A stretch of DNA of 7,769 bases from Puniceicoccaceae bacterium (GCA_003567255.1 PWZW01000304.1:1-7769); one strand, 5' to 3'. Counted from the stretch's first letter, positions 1 through 6,612 are shown. Numbers and translations: made by a program. Notes: a model not told the origin generated them from the letters alone.

Positions 1-44
1 AACTGCATAGTCGATTCTTTGAGAGTGATTTAAAGCGTTGAAGA

Positions 45-100
45 TTCCCGCTTATTTATTCTGTTGGTCCTGAGTCAGGAAAGTTCATAAATAACGACAA
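45..100. repeat. Nested inverted repeat downstream of hisJ
   Basis: Two nested perfect inverted repeats lie in the AT-rich stretch after the hisJ stop. The outer arms are TTATTTAT (52-59) and ATAAATAA (87-94). The inner arms are TCCTGA (68-73) and TCAGGA (75-80), around a single G. No T-run follows on either strand, so this is not a classic rho-independent terminator, although it could still protect or end the hisJ transcript. The rest of 1-140 shows no gene I can support. Confidence 0.4.
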
Positions 101-140
101 TATTCAAAACGTATGCCCGCGGAAAGCCCGGAACAAAACA

Positions 141-968
141 CTATGAAATTTCGGTTAGCGCTATAGACGTTGAGTAACGCTGACGTTTGCGAAAGAAGTG
201 AAGTACGTGAAACCCCTTTTTCTTCAACATCGGAATCACATTATCAAAGTGCTGGCCGACAGACTCTGGCCGGTGGGAATCTGAGCCTATCGTGAGCTTT
301 ACGCCCATTTCTGCGGCCCAGTCGAGAATGAGCGGATCTGGATGTACCGTGTATACACCCTTACTTAGCCCGCTAGTGTTGACCTCCATGCAACAGTCCG
401 CTTCGACTACCGCAGCCAGAAAGTTTTTGATCACTGCTTCGTGTTCAGAGGGCTCGAAGTCTGCAACCGTGCCGTAAATCCGAATTACATCGGGGTGTCC
501 AATCGTATCGTATCGACCAGAACGCACCCCGGCAGTAAGGTGCTTGAAATAAGTCTCAATAATTGCAGCGTCCTCGGTAACTCCGTTTTCAGCCAGCCAT
601 AACTGGTAGCTCTCGCACTGATGATGCAGGGAGCCGATCACAAAGTCGAAAGGTGCCTTGGCCAAAAGCACGTCCATGTTTTCAAGCTTCGATTCATCAG
701 GAAAAATCTCGGCCTCGATACCGACCCGAACCTCTACCCCGAAAGTTTCGGCTGTATCTGCGGCATCCCGTACCATTTCAAAATATTTCGCCAGCTCACC
801 AGCCTGCATTCGAATTCCGGACTGTCCAAAAGGTCCCCAATCCATCGGCACATGACAAGTCATCGTGATCAGTCCGATCCCCCGAGCTGCGGCGGCACGG
901 GCGTATTCCTCTGGAAGCCCGACGGCATGTCCACAGAGGGGCGTGTGCATGTGGCAATCGATAAGCAT
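141..968 (-). CDS. hisJ: Histidinol-phosphatase, PHP family (HisJ type)
   Basis: Probable histidinol-phosphatase of the PHP (polymerase and histidinol phosphatase) metal-dependent superfamily, which removes phosphate from L-histidinol phosphate near the end of cytosolic histidine synthesis. The 275-residue product has the usual family length (about 260-290). It starts with the metal-binding motif DCHMHTPLCGHA (residues 4-15). Further likely metal ligands are His39, Glu85 in GIEAE, the pair at 115-116 in GSLHH, His158 in IGHPD, and Asp230/His232 in GSDSHRP. The VNTSGL stretch near 196 is also typical of HisJ. The start is the ATG at 966-968, which directly precedes the MLIDCHMH motif; no clear ribosome binding site is seen. 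No other his gene is in the window, so the function rests on motifs alone. A different PHP phosphoesterase activity remains possible. It is 165 bases from the next gene upstream and is probably transcribed separately. Confidence 0.88.
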   Translation of the reverse strand: MLIDCHMHTPLCGHAVGLPEEYARAAAARGIGLITMTCHVPMDWGPFGQSGIRMQAGELAKYFEMVRDAADTAETFGVEVRVGIEAEIFPDESKLENMDVLLAKAPFDFVIGSLHHQCESYQLWLAENGVTEDAAIIETYFKHLTAGVRSGRYDTIGHPDVIRIYGTVADFEPSEHEAVIKNFLAAVVEADCCMEVNTSGLSKGVYTVHPDPLILDWAAEMGVKLTIGSDSHRPESVGQHFDNVIPMLKKKGFHVLHFFRKRQRYSTSIALTEIS

Positions 969-969
969 G

Positions 970-982
970 ATAGATAATCTAT
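970..982. repeat. Small AT-rich palindrome just before the hisJ start
   Basis: ATAGAT-A-ATCTAT is a perfect inverted repeat beginning one base upstream of the hisJ ATG. A second inverted repeat, CGCCTA (999-1004) with TAGGCG (1020-1025), lies about 30 bases further upstream. Either could be an operator or a leader hairpin. Both are short enough to be chance, and no convincing promoter was seen between 969 and 1090. Confidence 0.2.
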
Positions 983-1097
983 TTTTATTCCAAACTGACG
1001 CCTATGGACGTACCGGGCGTAGGCGAAAAAATTTTGTTTGCGTTTCAGGGGAGCGCTCAGCGCACCATCCTCCATCTTAAAGAGAAAGCTCAAATAG

Positions 1098-1126
1098 CCA
1101 AGGAATGATTTCTATAAATTCCCTGG
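1098..1126 (-). terminator. Candidate terminator hairpin after the GreA/GreB-like gene
   Basis: On the minus strand the arms CCAGGGAAT and ATTCCTTGG pair over nine positions, with one G-U wobble, around an 11-base loop. The hairpin starts about seven bases after the stop codon at 1134-1136. It is followed by a pyrimidine-rich stretch (CTATTTGAGCTTTCTC) rather than a continuous T-run, so it may be a weak intrinsic terminator or a 3'-end stabiliser. Its place at the end of the metX-metW-greA-like group supports a transcript end here. Confidence 0.42.
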
Positions 1127-1133
1127 TTATTCA

Positions 1134-1604
1134 CTAATAGACTGATAAAATCTTCCCGCTGAGACCGTTGGGCAAACGGAAAAAGTCTCCGGAAGTCCGT
1201 CCACGAAGTGCCCCGGCAAAGGGCGACTTGAGAGAAACCACCGTGACAAGGACCCCATCCAAATGAAACTCGACCCCTCCCCCGCTTGGTAAAAGGAAAA
1301 ACGCCTCCTTCACCCCATCCAACTCGCAGCAAACGAGGGCGCCATTTTGAACAAGCGTAGCCGCACTCAAAAAAGTAGTGGAACCACCGATCAACTGGTC
1401 GAGGACTTCGGCCCAGTAACGGGCTTGACCAGCTTGTCCAGCCGCGAGGTACGAAGCCTCTAACCCCTGAGTATCCCATTGAGAATCTGCCCGCGACTCT
1501 TCATTTGTTGCGTAGTCGGCGGCATCCAGCGAGGCAGCGCGGGCTCCGGCAAGCTCTCGCTTCACTTCTGCTATGAGCAGCTCAAAGACTCGTTGCTTAT
1601 CCAT
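1134..1604 (-). CDS. GreA/GreB-like transcription elongation factor family protein
   Basis: Small protein (about 156 residues) resembling the GreA/GreB family. That family enters the secondary channel of RNA polymerase and stimulates transcript cleavage or otherwise tunes elongation. The first half (about residues 5-75) is predicted helical, with the acidic stretch NEESRADSQWDTQGLEASYL (36-55 when numbered from the upstream GTG). Related short Gre-like proteins carry a similar ESxAxxxxDTxGLEASYLA pattern. The second half is beta-rich, and SPFAGALRGRTSGDFF (129-144) matches the FKBP-like C-terminal signature of GreA (SPxGxALxGxxxGD). I chose the ATG at 1602-1604; a GTG two codons upstream (1610) is possible, and neither has a strong ribosome binding site. 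It follows metW by about 46 bases on the same strand and may be co-transcribed. It is divergent from true GreA, so cleavage activity cannot be assumed; it could be a polymerase-binding regulator of the Gfh/Rnk kind. Confidence 0.72.
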   Translation of the reverse strand: MDKQRVFELLIAEVKRELAGARAASLDAADYATNEESRADSQWDTQGLEASYLAAGQAGQARYWAEVLDQLIGGSTTFLSAATLVQNGALVCCELDGVKEAFFLLPSGGGVEFHLDGVLVTVVSLKSPFAGALRGRTSGDFFRLPNGLSGKILSVY

Positions 1605-1650
1605 GCTCACTTTCTATGTTTCAAAGGATCCTGGCGGGTAGCAAGGCAAG

Positions 1651-2295
1651 TCACGCCACACCCCCCTCGCCTTGCACACCACGTCCAAGGTCATAGATCG
1701 CGTATCCTGCAAAAAGGTTTGGCAAGTTTCGACAACGCTTTCTCCAGTCTCCGCCCAAATAAACCCTGTGATGAATTTGGATTGAGCGGCGGGCACACCA
1801 TTTTTCAAATTCATCCACCGAAAACGCATTCGAAGGCGCACTTTCATACCACTCGTTTGGATAAACCTCATTGTGTATGCGGTTTCCGGTTTTCAAAAAA
1901 TTGAGCCGGTTTAACCAAAACCCGTGGTTCACAAAACCCACCGTCACGCGTTTCCCCACCCTGAGCGCGTCGCTCATGATTGCATCCGGATGGGATAATT
2001 GCTCAACCGTACGACTGAAAATGACCCGGTCAAATGAGCCTTCATCGAAGCAGTTCAGCACCTTTTGGGCATCGCCTTGATAAGCCGGGACACTGCGCTT
2101 CACGCAGCTTAGGATTTTGTCAAAATCGACGTCCACCCCCACGCCGTATGCACCCTTCTTCTGCATCAGGTACTCAATCAACACTCCGCGTCCGCAACCA
2201 AGGTCCAAGATACGGTCACCCGGTGCTACCCAGTCCGCGATAATTTGAAAATCAACCTGACGCCGCTTCCCCACCATTCCGCTTTGCTGCTTCAT
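1651..2295 (-). CDS. metW: Methionine biosynthesis protein MetW
   Basis: MetW belongs to the class I SAM-dependent methyltransferase fold and is usually encoded directly after metX. It is needed for, or assists, homoserine acylation in several bacteria, though its biochemical role is less settled than that of MetX. The 214-residue product matches the usual length of about 200. Motif I is ILDLGCGRG (29-37), the SAM-binding core signature, followed by the acidic end of strand 2 at VGVDVDFDK (52-60). The central block SFDRVIFSRTVEQLSHP (87-103) and the GFWLNR and NEWYESAPSNAFSVDEFE segments (125-164) are characteristic of MetW rather than of general methyltransferases. Its ATG overlaps the metX stop in an ATGA junction at 2292-2295, implying one mRNA and coupled translation. 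I see no frame break or missing core motif. Confidence 0.94.
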   Translation of the reverse strand: MKQQSGMVGKRRQVDFQIIADWVAPGDRILDLGCGRGVLIEYLMQKKGAYGVGVDVDFDKILSCVKRSVPAYQGDAQKVLNCFDEGSFDRVIFSRTVEQLSHPDAIMSDALRVGKRVTVGFVNHGFWLNRLNFLKTGNRIHNEVYPNEWYESAPSNAFSVDEFEKWCARRSIQIHHRVYLGGDWRKRCRNLPNLFAGYAIYDLGRGVQGEGGVA

Positions 2296-3440
2296 CGATC
2301 TAAAAAACGGGTTATGAGTTCGTACAGTTCCGGTGCATGAACGAGGAAAGAATCGTGCCCAAAGTCCATGGAAAGTTCCGCGTACGTCGCGCGTTTACCC
2401 AAGCGCAGCATCGCTTCCACGATCTCGCGATTTCCCTGGGGGGGATAAAGCCAATCGGAGGTAAAGCCCACGACCAATCCCTCTGCCTGAACTACCGAAA
2501 ACGCGTCATCCAGTCGATTGTCCGGGCCATAAAGATCGAAGTGATCCAGAGCCTTGGTAAAATAAAGATAGGTATTCGGATCAAATCGATTAACAAAACT
2601 TTGCCCCTGATACCGCAGATAGCTCTCCACCTCAAACTCAACATCGAAACGCCCTCCCTCCTGAAGTGGCCGGGAGCGGCGACTCCGGCCAAACTTATTT
2701 TCCATGCCCTTGTCGGAAAGGTAGGTGATATGTGCCATCATCCGGGCAACGGCCAAACCGTGAGCCGGTCCTTCGCCCGACTCATAGGCACCATTTTTCC
2801 ATTCAGGATCGGTAATGATCGCCTGGCGCCCAGTATCATTGAAGGCGATTGCCTGCGCGGTGTGCCTCGCGCCGGTGGCCAGCGCAAGATAGCGCCCCAC
2901 CCGCTCTGGATAGCTGATTATCCACTGCAAAGCCTGCATGCCACCCATGCTTCCCCCGATAATGGCGTGCAACCGCCCAACTCCCAAGTGATCCAGTAAG
3001 CGCGCCTGAGCATTCACCATGTCCGCAACGGTCAACTCGGGGAAGTCGAGATTATAGCGTTTACCTGTCTCAGGGTTTATGGAACCGGGTCCCGTCGACC
3101 CTTGGCATCCCCCCAAACAGTTCGAGCAAATTACAAAATAGCGACTGGTATCAATCGGTTTACCGGGCCCCACCATGTGGTTCCACCAACCGGGCTTCCG
3201 ATCCGTGATCCGGTAAACACCGGCACAGTGGTGGTCGCCGCTCAATGCATGACAAATCAAAATCGTATTATCAGCGGCTTTGTTAAGGTGCCCATAAGTT
3301 TCGTAGCGAATCGTCATCCGCGGAATGGTGTCTCCGGATTCAAAGGTGAACACCGCATCGGAAACAAAATCCTGGAATTCGATCAACCCAACTTCACCGC
3401 CTTCGGTGGGATTGGAATCAATGAGTTCAGAATCGTTCAT
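2292..3440 (-). CDS. metX: Homoserine O-acyltransferase MetX (probably acetyl)
   Basis: Alpha/beta-hydrolase-fold enzyme that acylates the hydroxyl of L-homoserine from acyl-CoA, the first committed step of cytosolic methionine synthesis. At 382 residues it has normal family length. The nucleophile is Ser164 in GGSMGGMQ. The catalytic Asp is Asp329 in SDWLYP and the His is His362 in DFGHDS, so the triad is complete. Other family blocks are HALSGDHH (64-71), the CLGGCQGSTGP stretch (108-118), and TGARHTAQAIAFNDTGRQAI (189-208). MetX enzymes use either acetyl-CoA or succinyl-CoA. From memory, succinyl-specific proteobacterial members carry Arg two residues after the catalytic Asp; here that residue is Leu331, which favours acetyl-CoA. 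The ATG at 3438-3440 leaves about 28 residues before the conserved core (VFTFESG), and no clear ribosome binding site precedes it. It is coupled to metW by a 4-base overlap. Confidence 0.96.
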   Translation of the reverse strand: MNDSELIDSNPTEGGEVGLIEFQDFVSDAVFTFESGDTIPRMTIRYETYGHLNKAADNTILICHALSGDHHCAGVYRITDRKPGWWNHMVGPGKPIDTSRYFVICSNCLGGCQGSTGPGSINPETGKRYNLDFPELTVADMVNAQARLLDHLGVGRLHAIIGGSMGGMQALQWIISYPERVGRYLALATGARHTAQAIAFNDTGRQAIITDPEWKNGAYESGEGPAHGLAVARMMAHITYLSDKGMENKFGRSRRSRPLQEGGRFDVEFEVESYLRYQGQSFVNRFDPNTYLYFTKALDHFDLYGPDNRLDDAFSVVQAEGLVVGFTSDWLYPPQGNREIVEAMLRLGKRATYAELSMDFGHDSFLVHAPELYELITRFLDR

Positions 3441-3469
3441 ATAAACATGGGCTAGCGTGCTTTGCTGAG

Positions 3470-3508
3470 AAAAACAATCGTTGAATTGGCGCGATCCGCG
3501 ACGCTCAA
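3470..3508 (-). terminator. Weak candidate terminator between the S8 protease gene and metX
   Basis: On the minus strand the protease stop codon opens a stretch with arms TTGA...TCAA enclosing CGCG-GAT-CGCG. About six bases later comes a short T-run (GTTTTTC). The stem is imperfect and the T-run is offset from it, so this is only a possible intrinsic terminator. If real, it would separate metX-metW from the protease gene. The whole gap between the two genes is 64 bases and must also carry any metX promoter. Confidence 0.27.
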
Positions 3509-5088
3509 TTTTCCACCGGGCTTCGGGAGATCCTACGCACCCTCAAATTGTTGGATAGATCAACGTCCTCAGAACCTGCGGGCGGGGTTACTTGAGCAAG
3601 AATATCGACCTCACTACTTCCGATTCCGTCTGGCATGGTGACGTATATGGCTCGCGCCGCCACGGCTCCAGGATCCAAAGAGCCGAGAGAGAAAGTTTGT
3701 TCACCACCTTCATTTGTCCGTATCTTTAGGGTCGCGTTACTCAACCACGCCGTCCCCCGATTTTGTACGACCACCTGAATCGCAGTCGTCTGTCCCGGAA
3801 CTGCGTTGGCAGGTACATGTATATCAGCAATCGCAAGATCCACCACGTTGCCTTGGGCACGTCTGCCGAGCCGTTCCCAGCTCAAAATCCCCTCACCGTA
3901 GGTGGGGTCCGGCCCCGGCATGCCAGCATCGTCCAGATGCTGGCGCATCAGCGCGACCACACCCTCCGGAGCCATCCGCGGGTTTTCCGAAATCAGTGCC
4001 GCAAGTGTTCCGGATACCATGGGAGCGGCCGCCGAAGTTCCGGAAAATAAGGTGACTTCCGTTCCATCGTGAACAACTATCCCCACGCCGGGAGCGGCAA
4101 AGTCAATGCCTCTTGCTTGATTTGGAAAAAGCGGATGCTGGCTATCCGCATCGATTGCAGTAACCGCCAACACGCGAGGATCCGCTGCCGGGTAGGGTAA
4201 GCGCTCGATCGCCTCGTTCCCAGCGGAAGCAACCATGAGTACACGTGCACCGTGGGCGTAGCGAATGGCCTCCAAAAGAACCGGGCTCTCCCCGTAAACG
4301 CCAACACTGAGATTAATAATCTGAGCCCCACTATCGACTGCGTCGACGATCCCCCGAGCAAGGTCGAAACTGTTACCCACACCATCTTCATCAAGTACGC
4401 GAAAGCTTAAGAGCGTACTGGCCGGGGCTACCCCGTCCGGCCCTGAAATGATCGAAGCGACGGAGGTTCCGTGCCGCGCATCCGCATCTGTACCCAAATA
4501 GTCTCGCCATAGCCTCAGCTCTGCCGGAAAGCCCATTTCTGAGTCCACGCCAGTATCCAAGATGGCAACGCGCACACCGGATCCAGCATTTTCCCCAAAA
4601 ATCCCGCTAATCTCACCGGCGGTCAGACCAAAGCCCCGCAGTTGACCCAAAAGTTCCGGCGGAAAATCACTGGGTGGTACAGGCGGAGACGCGAAAAAAT
4701 TAGGTTCTTCGCGCCCTCCAAATGCCGCCGGATCCAAACGCCTCAAGGTACTTTCAGGCAGCCTAACCGCATTTAACTGAGGTAGCTGCCCATACGCTTT
4801 CAATCCAGCCCGCTCAAGCGCCTCAAAATACCGCGCCATAGACTCCGCATCATCAAATCGTACGATGCTTTCGTTTGGAATCGCATTCGGTGGCCGCGGC
4901 CTTTCGCGCGGTGCGACTGCCTCCGGCGCTTCTAATAAAGTCCTGCCCGGCTCACTCGGCACGGTGGGCGGATCAACGCCAACCAATGCCGGTTCCCTTG
5001 CTACGCTCACCTCATCAGGAGATTGCCAAAGCATAAATCCGAGGGCGCAGATCAGGAGAACAAAAATTAAGAGACCGAGGTTTCGCAT
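3505..5088 (-). CDS. Exported S8 family (subtilisin-like) serine protease with CARDB domain
   Basis: A 527-residue serine endopeptidase expected to act outside the cytoplasm. Residues 4-21 form a hydrophobic signal sequence or signal anchor after a single Arg; LLIC at 11-14 is not a proper lipobox. A Pro-rich linker (about 33-70) leads to a likely propeptide (about 71-112, IPNESIVRFDD...LNAVRLP) like the fervidolysin-type pro-domain. The peptidase domain (about 170-405) has the full subtilisin set: Asp178 in AILDTGVD, His206 in HGTSVAS, oxyanion Asn291 in SAGN, and Ser352 in SGTSAAAPMVSG. Residues about 415-516 are a beta-rich CARDB-type adhesion domain, with the typical VVQNRGTA and DLSNNL blocks. 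There is no C-terminal anchor or obvious secretion-tag sequence. It starts 121 bases after the ssb stop; a hairpin, but no ribosome binding site, sits before its ATG. The substrate cannot be told from sequence. Confidence 0.95.
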   Translation of the reverse strand: MRNLGLLIFVLLICALGFMLWQSPDEVSVAREPALVGVDPPTVPSEPGRTLLEAPEAVAPRERPRPPNAIPNESIVRFDDAESMARYFEALERAGLKAYGQLPQLNAVRLPESTLRRLDPAAFGGREEPNFFASPPVPPSDFPPELLGQLRGFGLTAGEISGIFGENAGSGVRVAILDTGVDSEMGFPAELRLWRDYLGTDADARHGTSVASIISGPDGVAPASTLLSFRVLDEDGVGNSFDLARGIVDAVDSGAQIINLSVGVYGESPVLLEAIRYAHGARVLMVASAGNEAIERLPYPAADPRVLAVTAIDADSQHPLFPNQARGIDFAAPGVGIVVHDGTEVTLFSGTSAAAPMVSGTLAALISENPRMAPEGVVALMRQHLDDAGMPGPDPTYGEGILSWERLGRRAQGNVVDLAIADIHVPANAVPGQTTAIQVVVQNRGTAWLSNATLKIRTNEGGEQTFSLGSLDPGAVAARAIYVTMPDGIGSSEVDILAQVTPPAGSEDVDLSNNLRVRRISRSPVEN

Positions 5089-5096
5089 GGACGTAA

Positions 5097-5125
5097 GAGA
5101 GACTTTCGTCGATCAAAAGTCCCTC
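5097..5125 (-). promoter_or_regulatory. RNA hairpin in the leader of the S8 protease gene
   Basis: On the minus strand GAGGGACTTT and AAAGTCTCTC pair over ten positions around the nine-base loop TGATCGACG, ending eight bases before the protease ATG. The single non-Watson-Crick pair is G-U on the minus strand but A-C on the plus strand, so the fold is better as minus-strand RNA. No T-run follows, which argues against a terminator. Its place over the ribosome entry region suggests a translational or stability element. That role is inference. Confidence 0.5.
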
Positions 5126-5185
5126 AGCAAACTATTTAAATACATCCAGACCACACCCTAAGTCTGAACACATGCCAGAAGCGGT

Positions 5186-5199
5186 GTTAGCCGTTAGCC
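5186..5199. repeat. Tandem 7-base repeat after ssb
   Basis: GTTAGCC occurs twice in direct tandem, about ten bases beyond the ssb stop codon. It lies inside a weak GAAG/CTTC-bounded stem with no following T-run. No function is evident; it may be a slippage product in non-coding DNA. Confidence 0.3.
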
Positions 5200-5209
5200 C
5201 TTCGCACGC

Positions 5210-5680
5210 TCAAAACGGTACGTCATCATCCAATACATCGTCGTCTGCCCCATCGGGCGCGGGAGCCGTGTCCTGCCTAGCCTTACGCGGTGGAGGCGAG
5301 GAACTCTCGTAGCCTGAGCCGCTGCGGTCACCTCCCTCACTTTGGTCATCCCTCCCGCCAACAAACTGGAAATTTTCCAAGACGACATTCAGCTTACTGC
5401 GCTTCTCGCCGTCCTTGCCCTCCCACTGGTCCAGCCGCAACCGACCTTCGACCATAAGTGGACGTCCTTTTTGGACGTACTTGCTGATCGTCTCAGCTTG
5501 GCGCCCAAACGCATCAATATCCACGAAAGTAGTTTCTTCCCGCTTTTCGCCATCTTTGGTCGTGTACTGACGATTCACGGCGAGGCCAAACTTACAGATC
5601 GCAAGACCGCCCGGAGTGACCCTCAACTCGGGATCACGGGTAAGGTTACCCATTAAAATTACTTTGTTGAAATTAGCCAT
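5210..5680 (-). CDS. ssb: Single-stranded DNA-binding protein
   Basis: SSB coats single-stranded DNA during replication, recombination and repair and recruits partner proteins through its C-terminal tip. The 156-residue product has the standard bacterial layout. An OB-fold occupies about residues 1-108, opening with NKVILMGNLTRDPELR (5-20) and including FVDIDAFGRQAE (52-63) and GRPLMVEGRL (72-81). A flexible Gly/Ser/Pro/Asp-rich linker runs from about 109 to 145. The acidic end VLDDDVPF is the classical interaction tip. The ATG at 5678-5680 is preceded by GGAG about ten bases upstream, one of the better ribosome binding sites in the window. It follows rpsF by 37 bases on the same strand, the common rpsF-ssb arrangement. 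rpsR, which often comes next, is absent, and the following gene is a protease. Confidence 0.98.
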   Translation of the reverse strand: MANFNKVILMGNLTRDPELRVTPGGLAICKFGLAVNRQYTTKDGEKREETTFVDIDAFGRQAETISKYVQKGRPLMVEGRLRLDQWEGKDGEKRSKLNVVLENFQFVGGRDDQSEGGDRSGSGYESSSPPPRKARQDTAPAPDGADDDVLDDDVPF

Positions 5681-5717
5681 TTATTTGAGTCTCCGACAAG
5701 CAGAGCCCACCACCGAC

Positions 5718-6020
5718 CTACTTAGCTTCTATGAAAATGCGATTCACCCGTTTGTCGAGGCGCAATTTTTCTTTCAAAACATCCGGCACTTTCGAGTCTG
5801 CCGTTTTGAAATCGATCACTACGTAGTGACCCTGAGTGAAGCGCTGATCAGCCGCCCGGGAAAAATCCCTGGTTCCCAAATCTTCATTGCCCTCGACGGA
5901 ACTTCCGGCGGAGGACAAAATTGCGCTGATGTCAGCAATCACCTTGGCAGCGTCGTCTTCGGTTTTCCGAAGATCTAGGATGAATGTGGCTTTGTAGGAT
6001 TTTTCGTTTTTTTCAGTCAT
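5718..6020 (-). CDS. rpsF: 30S ribosomal protein S6
   Basis: S6 is a component of the 30S subunit platform, where in characterised bacteria it pairs with S18 on 16S rRNA. The 100-residue product has the typical length and a ferredoxin-like pattern. Strand 1 is YKATFILDLR (9-18) and helix 1 is about 21-39. The middle is DLGTRDFSRAADQRFTQGHYVVIDFKT (47-73), where S6 usually has a block like LGxRxLAYPIxxxxxGxYxxxxF. The end is VNRIFIEAK (92-100), like the common LRxxVxR terminus. Its sequence is more divergent than the neighbouring ribosomal protein, but its place between pth and ssb supports the call. The ATG at 6018-6020 lies inside the end of pth, giving an 8-base overlap (6013-6020), so translation is probably coupled. 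The partner gene rpsR is not in this window. Confidence 0.93.
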   Translation of the reverse strand: MTEKNEKSYKATFILDLRKTEDDAAKVIADISAILSSAGSSVEGNEDLGTRDFSRAADQRFTQGHYVVIDFKTADSKVPDVLKEKLRLDKRVNRIFIEAK

Positions 6021-6612
6021 TGGAATTAGAAATTGGAGTTTGTTTCTGGTTTATTTGAATCATAGCCCGTTCGGGGCCCTGGGTAATTATGTCTTTTATT
6101 TGAGTTAAGTAGTTCGGCATCCGCTCATCAAGCAAATGTAATTCATCAGCGGTGAGGTGACTTAGCACGTAGTCCGCAAGGTCCATCGCTTTATGCGGCT
6201 TGGCACCAATCCCGATGCGGTAGCGGTGAAATCCTTCGCCCGCCTCCGACAGGAGACTGGCGATACCATTGTGCCCACCGGCGCTTCCGGAAGCACTGAG
6301 TTTCACCCGGCCAAAATCCAAGGTGATATCGTCATAGATAATCAAAGCGCGCTGCGCACCCAGGTTGTGGAAGCGGAGCCAAGCACTCAATGAGCGACCA
6401 CTGTCATTCATGTAAGTGCTCGGTTTCAAAACCACTACAGAACCCTCACCGATCGCCACACGGCTAATCTGCCCGTGAAAGCGTGAACTCTCCCGCCAAG
6501 TGGCCCCTGCAGCGTCCACAAGGGCATCGACCAGCAAAAACCCCACATTGTGGCGGGTTTTTGCATATTTTTCACCCGGATTTCCGAGACCAGCAATGAT
6601 GCTGATGGACAT
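6013..6612 (-). CDS. pth: Peptidyl-tRNA hydrolase
   Basis: Pth cleaves the ester bond of peptidyl-tRNAs released early from ribosomes, recycling tRNA in the cytosol. The 199-residue product matches the family length of about 190-200. It opens with IIAGLGNPGEKYAKTRHNVGF (5-25), which holds the catalytic His21. Other active-site elements are Asn69 in KPSTYMNDSG, Asp95 in IIYDDITLDFG, and GGHNG (112-116) with Asn115. The block FHRYRIGIG (128-136) is also typical. All key residues are present. The ATG at 6610-6612 places the GLGNPG motif at its normal distance from the N-terminus; no strong ribosome binding site precedes it. It starts 73 bases after rplY and overlaps rpsF by 8 bases. The rplY-pth order is a very common bacterial pairing. 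Confidence 0.98.
   Translation of the reverse strand: MSISIIAGLGNPGEKYAKTRHNVGFLLVDALVDAAGATWRESSRFHGQISRVAIGEGSVVVLKPSTYMNDSGRSLSAWLRFHNLGAQRALIIYDDITLDFGRVKLSASGSAGGHNGIASLLSEAGEGFHRYRIGIGAKPHKAMDLADYVLSHLTADELHLLDERMPNYLTQIKDIITQGPERAMIQINQKQTPISNSND

Noticed and set aside
621..977. Plus-strand open frame of 118 codons opposite hisJ
   Set aside because: It overlaps the start and metal-binding motifs of hisJ on the other strand and has no protein-like features.
999..1036. CGCCTA/TAGGCG hairpin beside an A/T run as a terminator
   Set aside because: The T-run comes before the stem on the minus strand, and on the plus strand there is an A-run and no gene to terminate.
2337..2999. Long plus-strand open frame (220 codons) across metX
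   Set aside because: It lies wholly opposite metX, whose full catalytic set is intact; the plus-strand product has no recognisable motif and is a complement-strand artefact.
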